Shown: positions 51,688 to 60,723, numbered from the stretch's first letter. The stretch is 64,000 bases of DNA from Streptomyces sp. SAI-135 (GCF_029893805.1 NZ_JARXYP010000002.1:4774001-4838000); one strand, 5' to 3'. Notes: generated from the letters alone by a model not told the origin. Numbers and translations are program-made.

Positions 51688-53220
51688 ATGCCCGGAACCG
51701 TGCTGCTGCTCGCCGCCTCACCGGTGGGCAAGAGCCGTCTGGTGGACGCGGCGTCCGTGCTTCCCGTCCTCGCGGCCGTGCCGCCCGCCGTGCTCTCCGG
51801 CACCGAGACGGCCAACGTCGTCGAGCTCGCCGACCCCCTGGAACCGCAGGCCGTCCTGACCCGCCTGCGCGCCGTCGCGGCCACGCCGGGCCCGCTCACC
51901 GTCTTCGTCACCGGCCAGCTCGCCCTGGACCGCCGCCAGCACCTGCCGCACCTCGCGCTGGCCCGCACCACCCCGGCCACCGTGCGCTACACCGCGCTGC
52001 CCTGGCAGTGGATCCGCGAGGAGTTCCGGCTGCGTTCCCCGGGGTCGACGACGCTCGTCCTCGACCTGCACGCCGACGCCGACAGCTGGGGATGGCTGCG
52101 GACGCACGCGCTCGACTGCGGCCGCAACAACGCGGTGTTCGGGCGGATCGCGCCGCCGCCCTCCCGTCGTACGGTGGCGGCGCCGGCGTACATGAAGACG
52201 ATCGCGACGATTCTGCGCAGCGGGTGGCGTCCGCCGGTCGAGCAGCTCCATCAGCAGGCGTTCACCAGGCTAGGGCCCGACGCGTACGGGGACGTGGTGC
52301 TGACCGTACCGCCGCTGCCCACCCCCGCCGGCCCTGCCCCCGGCTACCAGACCCCGCACCCGGCGGCCACGGCTCCTGCCCAGCCGGTGACGGCACCGGC
52401 GGGCGTCGCCCCCGAACCCTCGTCCTGGCCCGAGCAGCCGGGCTCCCAGGCCCCGCACCCGGCGGCCACGACTCCTGCCCAGCCGGTGACGGCACCGGCG
52501 GGCGTCGTCCCGGGTCCGCCCTCCCGGCCCGAGCAGCCGGGCTCCCAGGCTCCGGCGGTCGCGGCTCCTGCCCAGCCGGTGGCCGCTCCCGGCCTGCCGC
52601 CTCGGCCCGAACAGCTGCGCCCGCAGGCACCGGACCGGGCTCCGCAGCCTGCGGGTGCCGTTCCTTCTTCGTCCGGGGACCTTCAGCGCTCCGGGGTGTA
52701 CGGGGCCGTGCCGCCGATGCCGGTGGCGCCACCGGTGGGCGTCGTCCCCGGACCGCCGCGCCCCCAGGCGGAGGTCGCCGCTGCCTCCCCCGCGCAGGAC
52801 CCCCACGTGCAGGTGACCGTCGCCGTGCAGGCCGGGCGCCATCAGGAGGCCGACACGCTTGCCGCGGCGCACGAGCAGACCGCCGCCCGGGCCCACGGTC
52901 CCGCCTCCGAGCAGGCCCTGCACTGGTCCGAGGTCCGGGCGGACCTCGCGATGTTCGCCAGGGACTCGGCACGCAGCTGCCGGATCTGGCTGACGGTGGC
53001 CGAGACCCGGCTGGCCGCCGGGCAGGCCCCGGACTCGCCGGGCGTGGAGAAGGCCGTCGACCGGGCCCACCACCAGTGGGGCCAGGTGCGCGACAAGTCC
53101 CGGGCCCAGGAACTCGGCGCGCTGCTCGCCCAGTTGCGCGCCCGTGTCCCGGGCCGCCGCCCCGGTGCCCTGGAGAACGTGCGGAAGCAGCTGCGGGAGC
53201 TTCAGGCCACGCCGTTCTAG
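51688..53220 (+). CDS. Pro/Ala-rich protein of unknown function, 510 residues
   Basis: The N-terminal ~205 residues form a globular domain (GTVLLLAASPVGKSRLVDAA ... FVTGQLALDRRQHLPHLALA ... HALDCGRNNAVFG). A ~150-residue Pro/Ala linker with 33-residue repeats follows, then a ~150-residue helical C-terminus (HVQVTVAVQAGRHQEADTLA). I do not recognise either domain; a GKS sequence near the start is not a convincing P-loop. GGGAGGGA precedes the ATG. Its TAG overlaps the stop of the convergent M20 gene by sharing CTAG. Confidence 0.72.
   Translation: MPGTVLLLAASPVGKSRLVDAASVLPVLAAVPPAVLSGTETANVVELADPLEPQAVLTRLRAVAATPGPLTVFVTGQLALDRRQHLPHLALARTTPATVRYTALPWQWIREEFRLRSPGSTTLVLDLHADADSWGWLRTHALDCGRNNAVFGRIAPPPSRRTVAAPAYMKTIATILRSGWRPPVEQLHQQAFTRLGPDAYGDVVLTVPPLPTPAGPAPGYQTPHPAATAPAQPVTAPAGVAPEPSSWPEQPGSQAPHPAATTPAQPVTAPAGVVPGPPSRPEQPGSQAPAVAAPAQPVAAPGLPPRPEQLRPQAPDRAPQPAGAVPSSSGDLQRSGVYGAVPPMPVAPPVGVVPGPPRPQAEVAAASPAQDPHVQVTVAVQAGRHQEADTLAAAHEQTAARAHGPASEQALHWSEVRADLAMFARDSARSCRIWLTVAETRLAAGQAPDSPGVEKAVDRAHHQWGQVRDKSRAQELGALLAQLRARVPGRRPGALENVRKQLRELQATPF
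52352..52600. repeat. 99-bp in-frame tandem repeats in the Pro-rich gene
   Basis: Two near-identical 99-bp units (52352-52450, 52451-52549) and a partial third encode repeated segments including APAQPVTAPAG and EQPGSQAP. They expand only the linker. Confidence 0.8.
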
Positions 53221-54452
53221 CCGAGCATCGCGAGCGCCCCCGACACCAGGGTCCGCACACCCGGCGCCACCGTCGACAGGTCCGGGGCGAAGTGCGGGCT
53301 GTGGTTGCTGGGGACGGCGTCGAACTTCTCCGTCAGGTCCGCGCCCGGCGCCGCGTCCCAGGTGGCGGCCGGGGTGCAGGTCACGAACCAGTAGGAGTAA
53401 GGGAGTTCGCCGAGCGCGAGCTTCGAGAAGTCCTCGCTGCCCATCGCCGGGCCGGAGTCGAAGACGGTGTCGGTGCCGAAGACCTCGCGGTGCACGGCGG
53501 CGATCCGGTGGTCGGTCTCCGGGTCGTTGACCGTGACCGGGAACGAGCCGCCGAGGGTGACCTCGGGCTCGCGCGGACAGCCGGCCGCACGGCACTCGCC
53601 CTCGGCGATCCGGCGGATCGCGGCGAGCATCCGCTCCCGCACCGCATCGGACTGGGTGCGCAGGTTCAGGGAGATGCGGGCGACGGAGGGGATGATGTTC
53701 GGGGCCGTGCCCGCCTCGATCCGGCCGACGGTCAGCACCGCCGACTCGCGCGGTCTGATCTCCCGGCTGACGACCGTCTGGAGCCGCGTGACGATGTAGG
53801 CGGCCGTGACGACCGGGTCCACCGTCGTCTCGGGGCGCGAGCCGTGTCCGCCCCGGCCGTGCACCACGATCTCCACGTCCGTCGTCGCCGACATGATCAG
53901 GCCCGGCACGTGCGCGTACAGACCCGCCGGACCCGGCACCGCGTGCTGGCCGAGGAGCACGTCGGGGCGCGGGACCCGGTCGTAGAGGCCGTCGGCGACC
54001 ATCGCGGCCGCTCCCCCGCCGGCCTCCTCGGCGGGCTGACCCACCAGGACCAGCGTCCCGGACCAGGCGTCCCGGCCGTCCGCGAGCGCCTTCGCCGCCC
54101 CCGCGAGCCACGTCACATGCAGGTCGTGCCCGCAGGCGTGCATCACCCCGGGCGTCTCGGAGGCGTACGGCAGCCCGGTGCGCTCCTCGACCGGCAGCGC
54201 GTCCATGTCGGCGCGCAGCAGGACGGTGGGGCCGTCGCCGTTGCGCAGGACGCCCGCGACGCCGGTGCCGCCGATGCCCTCCGCGGTCTCGAAACCGGCC
54301 GCCGTCAGCCGCTCGGCGAGCCGGGCCGCCGTGCGGTGCTCCTCGCCCGACAGCTCGGGGTGGCGGTGCAGGTCCCGGTAGAAGTCCTCCAGGTCGGGGA
54401 CCGGGAGACCGGCGGTGAGGTCGAGCGCGGTACGGGCTGCGACAGAGGTCAT
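53217..54452 (-). CDS. M20-family amidohydrolase (amidase/peptidase)
   Basis: The 411-residue enzyme has the M20D metal and catalytic segments HACGHDLH (near residue 104), GQPAEEAGGGA (catalytic Glu pair), GQHAVPG and NHSPHFAPD near the C-terminus. It belongs to the hippurate hydrolase/IAA-amino acid hydrolase type and removes acyl groups from N-acyl amino acids or cleaves amides. ATG 54452 gives full length. It converges on the Pro-rich gene with a 4-bp CTAG stop overlap. Confidence 0.89.
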   Translation of the reverse strand: MTSVAARTALDLTAGLPVPDLEDFYRDLHRHPELSGEEHRTAARLAERLTAAGFETAEGIGGTGVAGVLRNGDGPTVLLRADMDALPVEERTGLPYASETPGVMHACGHDLHVTWLAGAAKALADGRDAWSGTLVLVGQPAEEAGGGAAAMVADGLYDRVPRPDVLLGQHAVPGPAGLYAHVPGLIMSATTDVEIVVHGRGGHGSRPETTVDPVVTAAYIVTRLQTVVSREIRPRESAVLTVGRIEAGTAPNIIPSVARISLNLRTQSDAVRERMLAAIRRIAEGECRAAGCPREPEVTLGGSFPVTVNDPETDHRIAAVHREVFGTDTVFDSGPAMGSEDFSKLALGELPYSYWFVTCTPAATWDAAPGADLTEKFDAVPSNHSPHFAPDLSTVAPGVRTLVSGALAMLG

Positions 54453-54531
54453 GCGGGCAGCGTAGGGGGCGGGGGCGCCGACCGCAGGGGTGCCGTGGGC
54501 CGCGGTGCCTCGGTCGCCGGTGTCACTTGGT

Positions 54532-54557
54532 GGAACCTTTACCCGGGCGGATCCGTT
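54532..54557 (+). promoter_or_regulatory. ECF-sigma-type promoter candidate upstream of the TerB-like gene
   Basis: GGAAC (54532-54536) and CGTT (54554-54557) are 17 bp apart, similar to SigE-type ECF promoters, and lie 42 bp before the TerB-like start. The match is short and may be chance. Confidence 0.3.
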
Positions 54558-54598
54558 GACCGGATGAGATCACTCAGACGAGTACCGAGGTGACGTCA

Positions 54599-55153
54599 AT
54601 GGCACTGTTCGACCGGCTCAAGGACCAGGCCAGGAACCTGCAGCAGCAGGCGCAGGGCGGGCGCGGCACGACGACCGGCGGGCACGGACAGGGCGCCTCG
54701 CGCGGCGGCGGTTCGCGCGCCCAGCTCGTCGGCGTCCTGAAGACCCAGCTCGGCTCCCTGAAGGCCGAGCTGAAGAGCGGCGCGTACCGGGACGCCAGCA
54801 TGGCGATGTGCGCCCTGGTCGCGGCCGCGGACGGCCAGGTGGACGCGGCCGAGATGCAGCAGATGGAGTCCCTGATCCTGGGCAACGACGTGTTGCAGAA
54901 CTTCCCGCCGGAGCAGCTGCGCCAGCGCTTCCACAAGCATGTCGACCAGCTGACCCGCAACTTCCCGCAGGGCAAGGCCGAGGCGCTCCAGGAGATCGCC
55001 AAGGCCGCCAAGAAGCCCACCGAGGCGCGTGCGGTGATCCAGACCGGCATCGTCATCGCCGGCGCCGACGGCCACTTCTCGCAGGCGGAGCAGGCCGTCC
55101 TGCGGGAGGCGTGCGCGGCCCTCGGCGTCCCGCCGGGGGAGTTCCAGCTCTGA
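54599..55153 (+). CDS. TerB-family tellurite-resistance-like protein
   Basis: The 184-residue protein has a Gln/Gly-rich N-terminus (~12-38), then an all-helical TerB domain (SMAMCALVAAADGQVDAAEM; TGIVIAGADGHFSQAEQAVL) with paired acidic metal-binding AADGQVD/GADGHFS loops. TerB-like proteins are linked to stress at the membrane, but tellurite resistance itself is not implied. GAGGTGA five bases before the ATG decides the start; a GTG three codons upstream is the alternative. Confidence 0.85.
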   Translation: MALFDRLKDQARNLQQQAQGGRGTTTGGHGQGASRGGGSRAQLVGVLKTQLGSLKAELKSGAYRDASMAMCALVAAADGQVDAAEMQQMESLILGNDVLQNFPPEQLRQRFHKHVDQLTRNFPQGKAEALQEIAKAAKKPTEARAVIQTGIVIAGADGHFSQAEQAVLREACAALGVPPGEFQL

Positions 55154-55174
55154 GGAGCCGTTCGGGAGAAGGGC

Positions 55175-55354
55175 TCAGTCCGAGGGGCGTTCGGGCGCGT
55201 GCCGGGGCACGGCGGCCCGCTCCTCGGCCGGATGGTGCGGTCCCGACGCCTTCGCGGGGCCCGCGTTGGCCGCCAGGACCAGTGTGGCCACGGCCACGAC
55301 GGCGGCGGCGAAACCCCTCGTGTAGCGCGCGGTGGTGCTGGTGCGTCCGAGCAC
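55175..55354 (-). CDS. 59-residue secreted or membrane peptide
   Basis: This short minus-strand gene starts with GTG behind GAGG (spacing five) and ends TGA. The peptide begins MLGRTSTTARYTRGFAAAVV, has one hydrophobic segment ending ANAGPAKAS that could be a cleaved signal, and a His/Pro/Glu/Arg-rich tail (GPHHPAEEARAVPRHAPERP). It is divergent from the XRE-TPR gene, 123 bp away. The family is not recognised. Confidence 0.6.
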   Translation of the reverse strand: MLGRTSTTARYTRGFAAAVVAVATLVLAANAGPAKASGPHHPAEERAAVPRHAPERPSD

Positions 55355-55399
55355 GGCGACCTCGCAGCGGTGACGGTGAGTACCCAGGGCGGTGACGGT

Positions 55400-55456
55400 G
55401 TATTAAGCAGGGTTAATACGCCGTTTAACCTAGGGGCTTCGGTTGCCGAACGGCAA
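55400..55456. promoter_or_regulatory. Nested inverted repeats in the xre control region
   Basis: Three perfect palindromes lie in an AT-rich gap: GTATTAA-N6-TTAATAC (55400-55419), GGTTAA-N8-TTAACC (55411-55430, overlapping the first) and TTGCCG-AA-CGGCAA (55443-55456). They lie 22-78 bp before the XRE gene and about 46 bp from the divergent peptide gene. They look like operators for a dimeric repressor, possibly XRE itself. Confidence 0.6.
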
Positions 55457-55477
55457 GAGGGGCTTGGGGAGTTGGCC

Positions 55478-56824
55478 ATGTCGGAGCGGGACGACCCGGG
55501 CGTCATCGGGCGACGGGTACAACAGCTGCGGGTCGAACGCGGGCTGACACAGAAACAGCTGGCCGAACCGGCCTACACACCGGCCTACATCTCCACCCTG
55601 GAGTCCGGGCGGGTGCGGCCCTCCGACGACGCGCTCCGGCATCTCGCCGACCGCCTCGGTGTCGGCTTCGAGGAACTGGCCACCGGCCGTCCGGCCCGTC
55701 TCGTCACCGACCTGCGGCTGCGCCTCACCGAGGCCCAGCGCACCCTCGCCACCGGGGAGGCCGAGCAGTCCGCCGGCCAGTACGCCGCCCTGCTCGCCGA
55801 GGCCGACACACTCGACCTCGCCGAGGTGCGGGCCGCCGCCCTGCTCGGGCTCGGGGAGTGCGCCGTGGAGACCGGCGAACTCGGCGCCGCACGGCAGTAC
55901 TTCGAGCGGGCCGAGCAGGCCCTCGGCGACGACGTCCCGCTGCCCGCCCGGGTCCCCGCCCTGCGCGGACGTGCCCTCGCCCACTACCTCACCGGTGAAC
56001 TCCGCTACTCCGTGTACCTGCTGGAGTCCACCATCGACGAACTCAACCGCGGTGGCCTGCACGACCCGGACGCCCTGCTCCTCCTCTACGCGAGCGTCAT
56101 CGGCCCCTACATGGACATGGGCGCCCACGCGCGCGCCGCCCAGGCCGCCGAACTCGCCCTCGCCCTCGCCCCGCGCTCCGGCGACCCCGCCCTCGTCGCC
56201 CGTATGCACCGCTCCGTCGCCCGCACCCTGCTCGCCGAGGGCCGCCTGGCCGAGGCCGACGCCTCCCTCGCCAAGGCCGCCGAACTGTACCGGCAGCTCC
56301 AGCTGCGCACCGAGCTCGCCAACTGCCACTGGATGCGCGGCTACGTCTACGCCCAGAACGGCGAACTGGAGCGCGCCGAAGCCGAGTTGCGGCAGGCCCT
56401 CGCCATGCTCTCCGCCAAGCGGGCCGCCCTCTACTCCAGCCAGGCCGCCGTCGAACTCGCCGACGTGCTGCACCGGCGCGGCAAGTCCGACGAGGCCGCC
56501 GCCCTGCTCCACGACGTGCTCAGCGACCTCAGCTCCGAGCGCGGCGCCCTGCACTCCGCCGCCGCCCACCGCCTCCTCGGCATCATCGCCGAGGACGCCC
56601 GGGACACCGAGGCCGCCGAGGAGCACTACGTCCGCGCCCTGAGCCTCCTGGAGCGGGCCGGCGCCGCCGGTGACCTGGCCGACCTGTGCCGGCTGCTGGG
56701 CGATCTGCTCCGCCGTACCGGCAGGGTGGAGGCGGCGCTGGACGCGTACCGGACGGGCCTCGGACACCGTACGGCCCCCGGCACCACCACCCTCGGACCC
56801 GCACCCGCACAGCCGCCTCTGTGA
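55478..56824 (+). CDS. XRE-family regulator with TPR repeats
   Basis: The 448-residue protein has an N-terminal XRE helix-turn-helix (IGRRVQQLRVERGLTQKQLA, then YISTLESGRVRPSDDALRHL; ~10-65) and about eight tetratricopeptide-type helical pairs. The TPRs could bind a peptide or protein partner. This layout is common in actinobacterial peptide-responsive regulators. GGGGAG precedes the ATG. Palindromes upstream suggest autoregulation and control of the divergent 59-residue secreted peptide gene. Confidence 0.87.
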   Translation: MSERDDPGVIGRRVQQLRVERGLTQKQLAEPAYTPAYISTLESGRVRPSDDALRHLADRLGVGFEELATGRPARLVTDLRLRLTEAQRTLATGEAEQSAGQYAALLAEADTLDLAEVRAAALLGLGECAVETGELGAARQYFERAEQALGDDVPLPARVPALRGRALAHYLTGELRYSVYLLESTIDELNRGGLHDPDALLLLYASVIGPYMDMGAHARAAQAAELALALAPRSGDPALVARMHRSVARTLLAEGRLAEADASLAKAAELYRQLQLRTELANCHWMRGYVYAQNGELERAEAELRQALAMLSAKRAALYSSQAAVELADVLHRRGKSDEAAALLHDVLSDLSSERGALHSAAAHRLLGIIAEDARDTEAAEEHYVRALSLLERAGAAGDLADLCRLLGDLLRRTGRVEAALDAYRTGLGHRTAPGTTTLGPAPAQPPL

Positions 56825-56896
56825 CGATTCCGGGCCTGCGCACAGGGGGGTCCGGTTAGCCTGCGCGGGTACGGAGAAGCGGGCGGGACAGGGCAC

Positions 56897-57925
56897 GTGG
56901 CGAATCAGAGGACGATGGCCGGACGAACCGTGGCCGACGGGCTGCGGCTGTTCGCGCTCGGGCTGCGCGTACTGGTCCACGTCGCCCTCGGCGGCGCCGC
57001 GCTGCTCGCGATCGCCACCGTCGCCTCGGTCCTCGGACCCACCCTCGCCCTCGACCTCTACACGCCTCCCGTCGCCGCCTGGTGGACCGTGTTCACGGCC
57101 GTGGTGGTCCAGGGCGTGCCCTTCCTCCTGCTCGGCACGGTCGTCTCCGCGGCGATCGGCGCCTTCGTGCCGGAGCGGGTCTTCACCCGTCTCCTGCCGC
57201 GCAACCAGGCCCTCGCGGTGCCGGTGGCGGGCGCGGCCGGGGTCGTGCTGCCGGGGTGCGAGTGCGCGTCCGTGCCGGTGGCCGGGAGCCTGATGCGGCG
57301 CGGGGTGGCCCCGGCGGCGGCACTCGCCTTCCTCCTGTCCGCGCCCGCGATCAACCCGGTGGTGCTCGTGGCGACCTCCATCGCCTTTCCCGGGCAGCCG
57401 GGGATGGTGCTCGGCCGGCTGCTCGCCTCGCTCGCCACGGCCGTGGTGATGGGGTGGCTGTGGGCGCGGTTCGGGCGCGAGGAGTGGCTGCGGCCGCCGA
57501 AACGATCAACCGGGACCGCGGCCCGTGGACTGCGGGCCTTCGGCACGGGGCTCCAGCACGACTTCCTGCACGCGGGCGGCTTCCTGGTGCTCGGCGCGGC
57601 GGCCGCGGCGACCTTCAACATCGTGGTTCCGCGCTCGGTGCTCGGCCTGTTCACCGGCTCGGCCTGGCTGTCGGTGCTGCTGCTGGCCGTCCTCGCGGTC
57701 GTGCTGTGCGTGTGCAGCGAGGCGGACGCGTTCGTGGCCGCGTCGCTGAGCGGTTTCTCGCCTACCGCACGGCTGGCGTTCATGGTCGTGGGACCGATGG
57801 TCGACCTCAAACTGATCGCCCTCCAGGCGGGCACCTTCGGGCGGGCCTTCGCCGTCCGCTTCTCCGCCGTCACCTGGGCGGTGGCCGTACTGAGCAGCGT
57901 GCTCGTCGGGTGGTGGCTGCTGTGA
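56897..57925 (+). CDS. YraQ-type permease (DUF318)
   Basis: The 342-residue membrane protein has about eight helices and the paired signatures PGCECASVPVAGSL (near residue 120) and CVCSEADAFVAASL (near 272), each with Cys-x-Cys, typical of the COG0701/YraQ permeases. Family members include arsenic-type efflux proteins and are often near metal-homeostasis genes. It overlaps the next gene by GTGA. The transported species is not known; a metal or metalloid is my inference. Confidence 0.85.
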   Translation: MANQRTMAGRTVADGLRLFALGLRVLVHVALGGAALLAIATVASVLGPTLALDLYTPPVAAWWTVFTAVVVQGVPFLLLGTVVSAAIGAFVPERVFTRLLPRNQALAVPVAGAAGVVLPGCECASVPVAGSLMRRGVAPAAALAFLLSAPAINPVVLVATSIAFPGQPGMVLGRLLASLATAVVMGWLWARFGREEWLRPPKRSTGTAARGLRAFGTGLQHDFLHAGGFLVLGAAAAATFNIVVPRSVLGLFTGSAWLSVLLLAVLAVVLCVCSEADAFVAASLSGFSPTARLAFMVVGPMVDLKLIALQAGTFGRAFAVRFSAVTWAVAVLSSVLVGWWLL

Positions 57926-58680
57926 GGCGCTACGGTCCCTGTCTGCTCCTCGTCCTGGTCGGCGCGGCGGTCCTGCGGATCTCGCTCCTCAGCGAGCTGT
58001 ATCTGCGGTACGTGCAGGCGGCGCTGCGGCCGTACCTGGTGGTGTCCGGCGTGGTGCTGGTGCTGCTGGGGGCGGGGACGGCGGCCGTACGGCGAAGTGC
58101 CCGGGACGTGGACGAGGCGAACGACGAGGACGTGCACGGACACGGGGAGGGGCACGGCCACGGGCACGGGCACGGTGCCGCCGGGCCCAGGGTCGCCTGG
58201 CTGCTCACCCTGCCCGCACTCGCCCTGCTCCTCTTCCCGCCGCCCGCGCTCGGCTCCTACAGCGCCGAGCGCGAGACGGCACAGCGGGCGGCTCAGGGCG
58301 TGGGGACCTTTCCGGCGCTGCCCGCCGGGGACCCGGTCGGGCTGACCCTCGGCCAGTTCAGCTCCCGGGCGATCTACGACAGCGGGCGTTCCCTGAAGGG
58401 CCGTACGGTCCGGATGACCGGCTTCGTGACCCACGGCGACGACGGGACCTGGTACCTCACCCGGCTCTCCGTCACCTGCTGCGCGGCCGACGCCACCACC
58501 AGCAAGGTCGAGGTGCGCGGTGCCGCGGACGGGGCGCCGCCGGTCGACACCTGGGTCACCGTCACGGGCACCTGGCATCCGGAGGGCGAGCTCGGCACCG
58601 ACGGCGCCTGGCCGCCGGTCGTGGACGCGAGCGAGGTACGGCGGGTACGGGAGCCGGCGGACCCGTACGAGAAGCGCTGA
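57922..58680 (+). CDS. TIGR03943-family partner of the YraQ permease
   Basis: The 252-residue protein has two N-terminal and one central hydrophobic segments. Between them is a His-rich loop (DVHGHGEGHGHGHGHG, residues ~72-90) likely to bind metal. A C-terminal extracytoplasmic domain contains SVTCCAADATTSKVEV. This family occurs nearly always beside YraQ permeases, and B. subtilis YcgQ is a member. The GTG overlaps the permease stop, so the two are translationally coupled and probably form one complex. Confidence 0.85.
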   Translation: MRRYGPCLLLVLVGAAVLRISLLSELYLRYVQAALRPYLVVSGVVLVLLGAGTAAVRRSARDVDEANDEDVHGHGEGHGHGHGHGAAGPRVAWLLTLPALALLLFPPPALGSYSAERETAQRAAQGVGTFPALPAGDPVGLTLGQFSSRAIYDSGRSLKGRTVRMTGFVTHGDDGTWYLTRLSVTCCAADATTSKVEVRGAADGAPPVDTWVTVTGTWHPEGELGTDGAWPPVVDASEVRRVREPADPYEKR

Positions 58681-58714
58681 ACGGGGAGCCCCGGTCAGCG
58701 TACTGATTGCGGGC

Positions 58715-58739
58715 GTTTCGCCCAGGGGGCCAGGGGTAG
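58715..58739 (+). promoter_or_regulatory. SigB-type stress promoter candidate upstream of the GAF-ANTAR gene
   Basis: GTTT, a 15-base spacer and GGGTAG fit the Streptomyces SigB consensus (GTTT and GGGTAY), 85 bp before the start. Stress-responsive transcription is suggested. Confidence 0.45.
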
Positions 58740-58823
58740 CCGGGCGGTGCCCTCCCCGCTCCTGGCGAGCCTGCTCGGGGGCGATGACGCCAGCCCCGCG
58801 TCGACCCGAAGGAGGCGGTGACC

Positions 58824-59822
58824 GTGCGGCCCAGGGACGCCGACGGCGAGGAGCCCGGTCCGTTCCCCGGGGCACCGTCCGGCCGACCGGAGGACGGCAC
58901 CGACTCCTTCGCGCAACCGGCAGACGAACGCCGTGGCGAGGAAGGTCGCGACCACGACGCCGATCGGGACCGTGACCGTGAGCGTGAGCGGGCACTGGGC
59001 CAGGGCGGTCACCAGAGCGAGACCAGACAGGACCGCCGACCCACGCGACAACGTGCCCGGGACAGCGGCCGCGCCCCCAACCCACTCACCGCCGCCCCCA
59101 ACCCCCCGCGACCCCCCGATCACCCCCGCGTCTCCGACGTGATCGCGGCCGGGGTCCGGGGTGCTGCGCCCGTACAGGTTCCGGGGAAGCTGTGCGTGGC
59201 CGCTGTCGAGTTGTTGCCGGTGGTCGGGGCGAGTGTGTCGCTGCGCAGCGACGGCATGCCCGTGCAGCTCAGTGCCAGCAGTGACCGGGCCGCTCAACTC
59301 TCCGACATCCAGGCCACGTTGGGGGACGGACCGTGCACGGCAGCCGCGGCGTCCGGTGCCGCCGTGTTCGCCACCGACCTGACCTCGGGCGGGGACGCGG
59401 GTCGCTGGCCGGTCTTCGCCGAGGAGGCCACCGCCGCCGGGATACGGGCGGTGTACTCGATGCCGCTCGGCAACGACACCGTCTGCGTGGGCACCCTCGA
59501 CCTCTATCGTGACGTCCCCGGCGAACTCACCCGGCGTGAGCGGCGTGTCGCCGAACTCGTGGCGAACGTCATGACGGTGGCCCTGATGGCCCTGCCCCGG
59601 GACGAGGAGTACGGCCCCGAGGGCGACGCCCCTTGGCTCAGCGGTCTGGCCACCGCCCACGACGAGGTGTACCAGGCCGTCGGCATGGTCATGGTGCAGC
59701 TCGGCGCCGACGCGGACGAGGCGCTGGCCCGCCTGCGCGCCCACGCCTTCGCACACGGCCGTAGCGTGCTGGAGGTGGCGCACGAGGTGGTCCGGCACCG
59801 CAGACGCCTCGCCCCCGACTGA
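58824..59822 (+). CDS. GAF-ANTAR RNA-binding antiterminator
   Basis: The 332-residue protein has an unusually long charged and Pro-rich N-terminal extension (~1-105, with DRDRDRERE runs), a GAF sensor domain (~110-250) and a C-terminal ANTAR domain (VYQAVGMVMVQLGADADEAL; Ala, Ala and aromatic pattern). ANTAR proteins bind RNA hairpins and stop termination. GTG 58824 lies eight bases after GGAGG; a GTG at 58818 is too close to it. The stop is four bases from the convergent lipoprotein gene. Confidence 0.84.
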   Translation: MRPRDADGEEPGPFPGAPSGRPEDGTDSFAQPADERRGEEGRDHDADRDRDRERERALGQGGHQSETRQDRRPTRQRARDSGRAPNPLTAAPNPPRPPDHPRVSDVIAAGVRGAAPVQVPGKLCVAAVELLPVVGASVSLRSDGMPVQLSASSDRAAQLSDIQATLGDGPCTAAAASGAAVFATDLTSGGDAGRWPVFAEEATAAGIRAVYSMPLGNDTVCVGTLDLYRDVPGELTRRERRVAELVANVMTVALMALPRDEEYGPEGDAPWLSGLATAHDEVYQAVGMVMVQLGADADEALARLRAHAFAHGRSVLEVAHEVVRHRRRLAPD

Positions 59823-59826
59823 CCCC

Positions 59827-60624
59827 TCACACCTGCACCCGCCCCTGCCTGCGCACCTCCGCCAGCCGTTCGGCGCCCAGCTGTACGGCCGCCTGCGTGG
59901 CCTCCGTCTGCACGTCGCCGAAGCCGCCGTTCGTCACGCTGATCGCGTCCTCACCGACGCGGAGCGCGGCGACGTCCAGGGTGAGCGTGGTCGGCTCGCC
60001 GTCCGGCGACTGCCCCGTCAGCAGCACCCGCAGCCCCTGCCGGGCGTCCCCCGCCTCCGGCAGCGGCAACTCCCCGACCTGCACCCCGAGGACGGCCCCC
60101 GTGGTCGTGGTGGCCGCGAACTGCGCACACTTCCTCGGCAGGCTCCCGAGCCAGGCCAGGGTCCTGTCGATCTCCGCCGGCGGACGGGCGAGCACCTGAT
60201 AGCGCATCTGGGCCTGGTTCCACTCGTCGTCCATCCCGACGACCGCGCGGGGCCGGGCGTCGGCCCCGAACAACTCGTCCGCGTACAGCGCGTCCAGCAG
60301 CCGCTGACACCCGCGCCGGTCGGCCTTCGCCTTCAGCACCCCGTCGTGCCAGGTGGCCACCCCCTGGGCCGGCGTCCAGGGTTCGCCGAGGTCCGCGTCG
60401 GTGACGAGCGCGGCCTGCGCCATCGCCTCGGTGAGGGCCGAGGAAGGGCCGGTGGACGCCTTGGCGGACGCCTTCGCGGACGGCGGCGGCGCACTGTTCG
60501 GCAGGGTGATCGTCGGCTTGGGCGCGGTGGGAGGCGTGGAGAGCGCGGAACAGGCGGTGGCGGAGAGGAGCCCGGAGAGAGCGAGGGCGGAGGCGGCGGC
60601 GCGGGCGGCGCGGGGCGGGGTCAT
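59827..60624 (-). CDS. Putative lipoprotein, 265 residues
   Basis: The signal peptide ends in a lipobox (LSATAC), so the protein is probably lipid-anchored outside the membrane. A Pro/Ser/Ala/Lys linker follows (~30-62), then a globular beta-rich domain (VLTDADLGEPW-like start; GCQRLLDALYADELFG; PRKCAQFAATTTTGAVLGVQ). The fold resembles sensor- or PknH-type extracytoplasmic domains, but I cannot assign it. Cys residues near 104 and 165 could form a disulfide. Confidence 0.78.
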   Translation of the reverse strand: MTPPRAARAAASALALSGLLSATACSALSTPPTAPKPTITLPNSAPPPSAKASAKASTGPSSALTEAMAQAALVTDADLGEPWTPAQGVATWHDGVLKAKADRRGCQRLLDALYADELFGADARPRAVVGMDDEWNQAQMRYQVLARPPAEIDRTLAWLGSLPRKCAQFAATTTTGAVLGVQVGELPLPEAGDARQGLRVLLTGQSPDGEPTTLTLDVAALRVGEDAISVTNGGFGDVQTEATQAAVQLGAERLAEVRRQGRVQV

Positions 60625-60723
60625 GCTTCAAGTGATCACCGGGCGCTCGGAGGTCACCAGTGGTCCGGGCCGTACGGGTTACGCACCACGCGGCCGACGG
60701 TCCGCTCCGGCACACCCGCGGAG

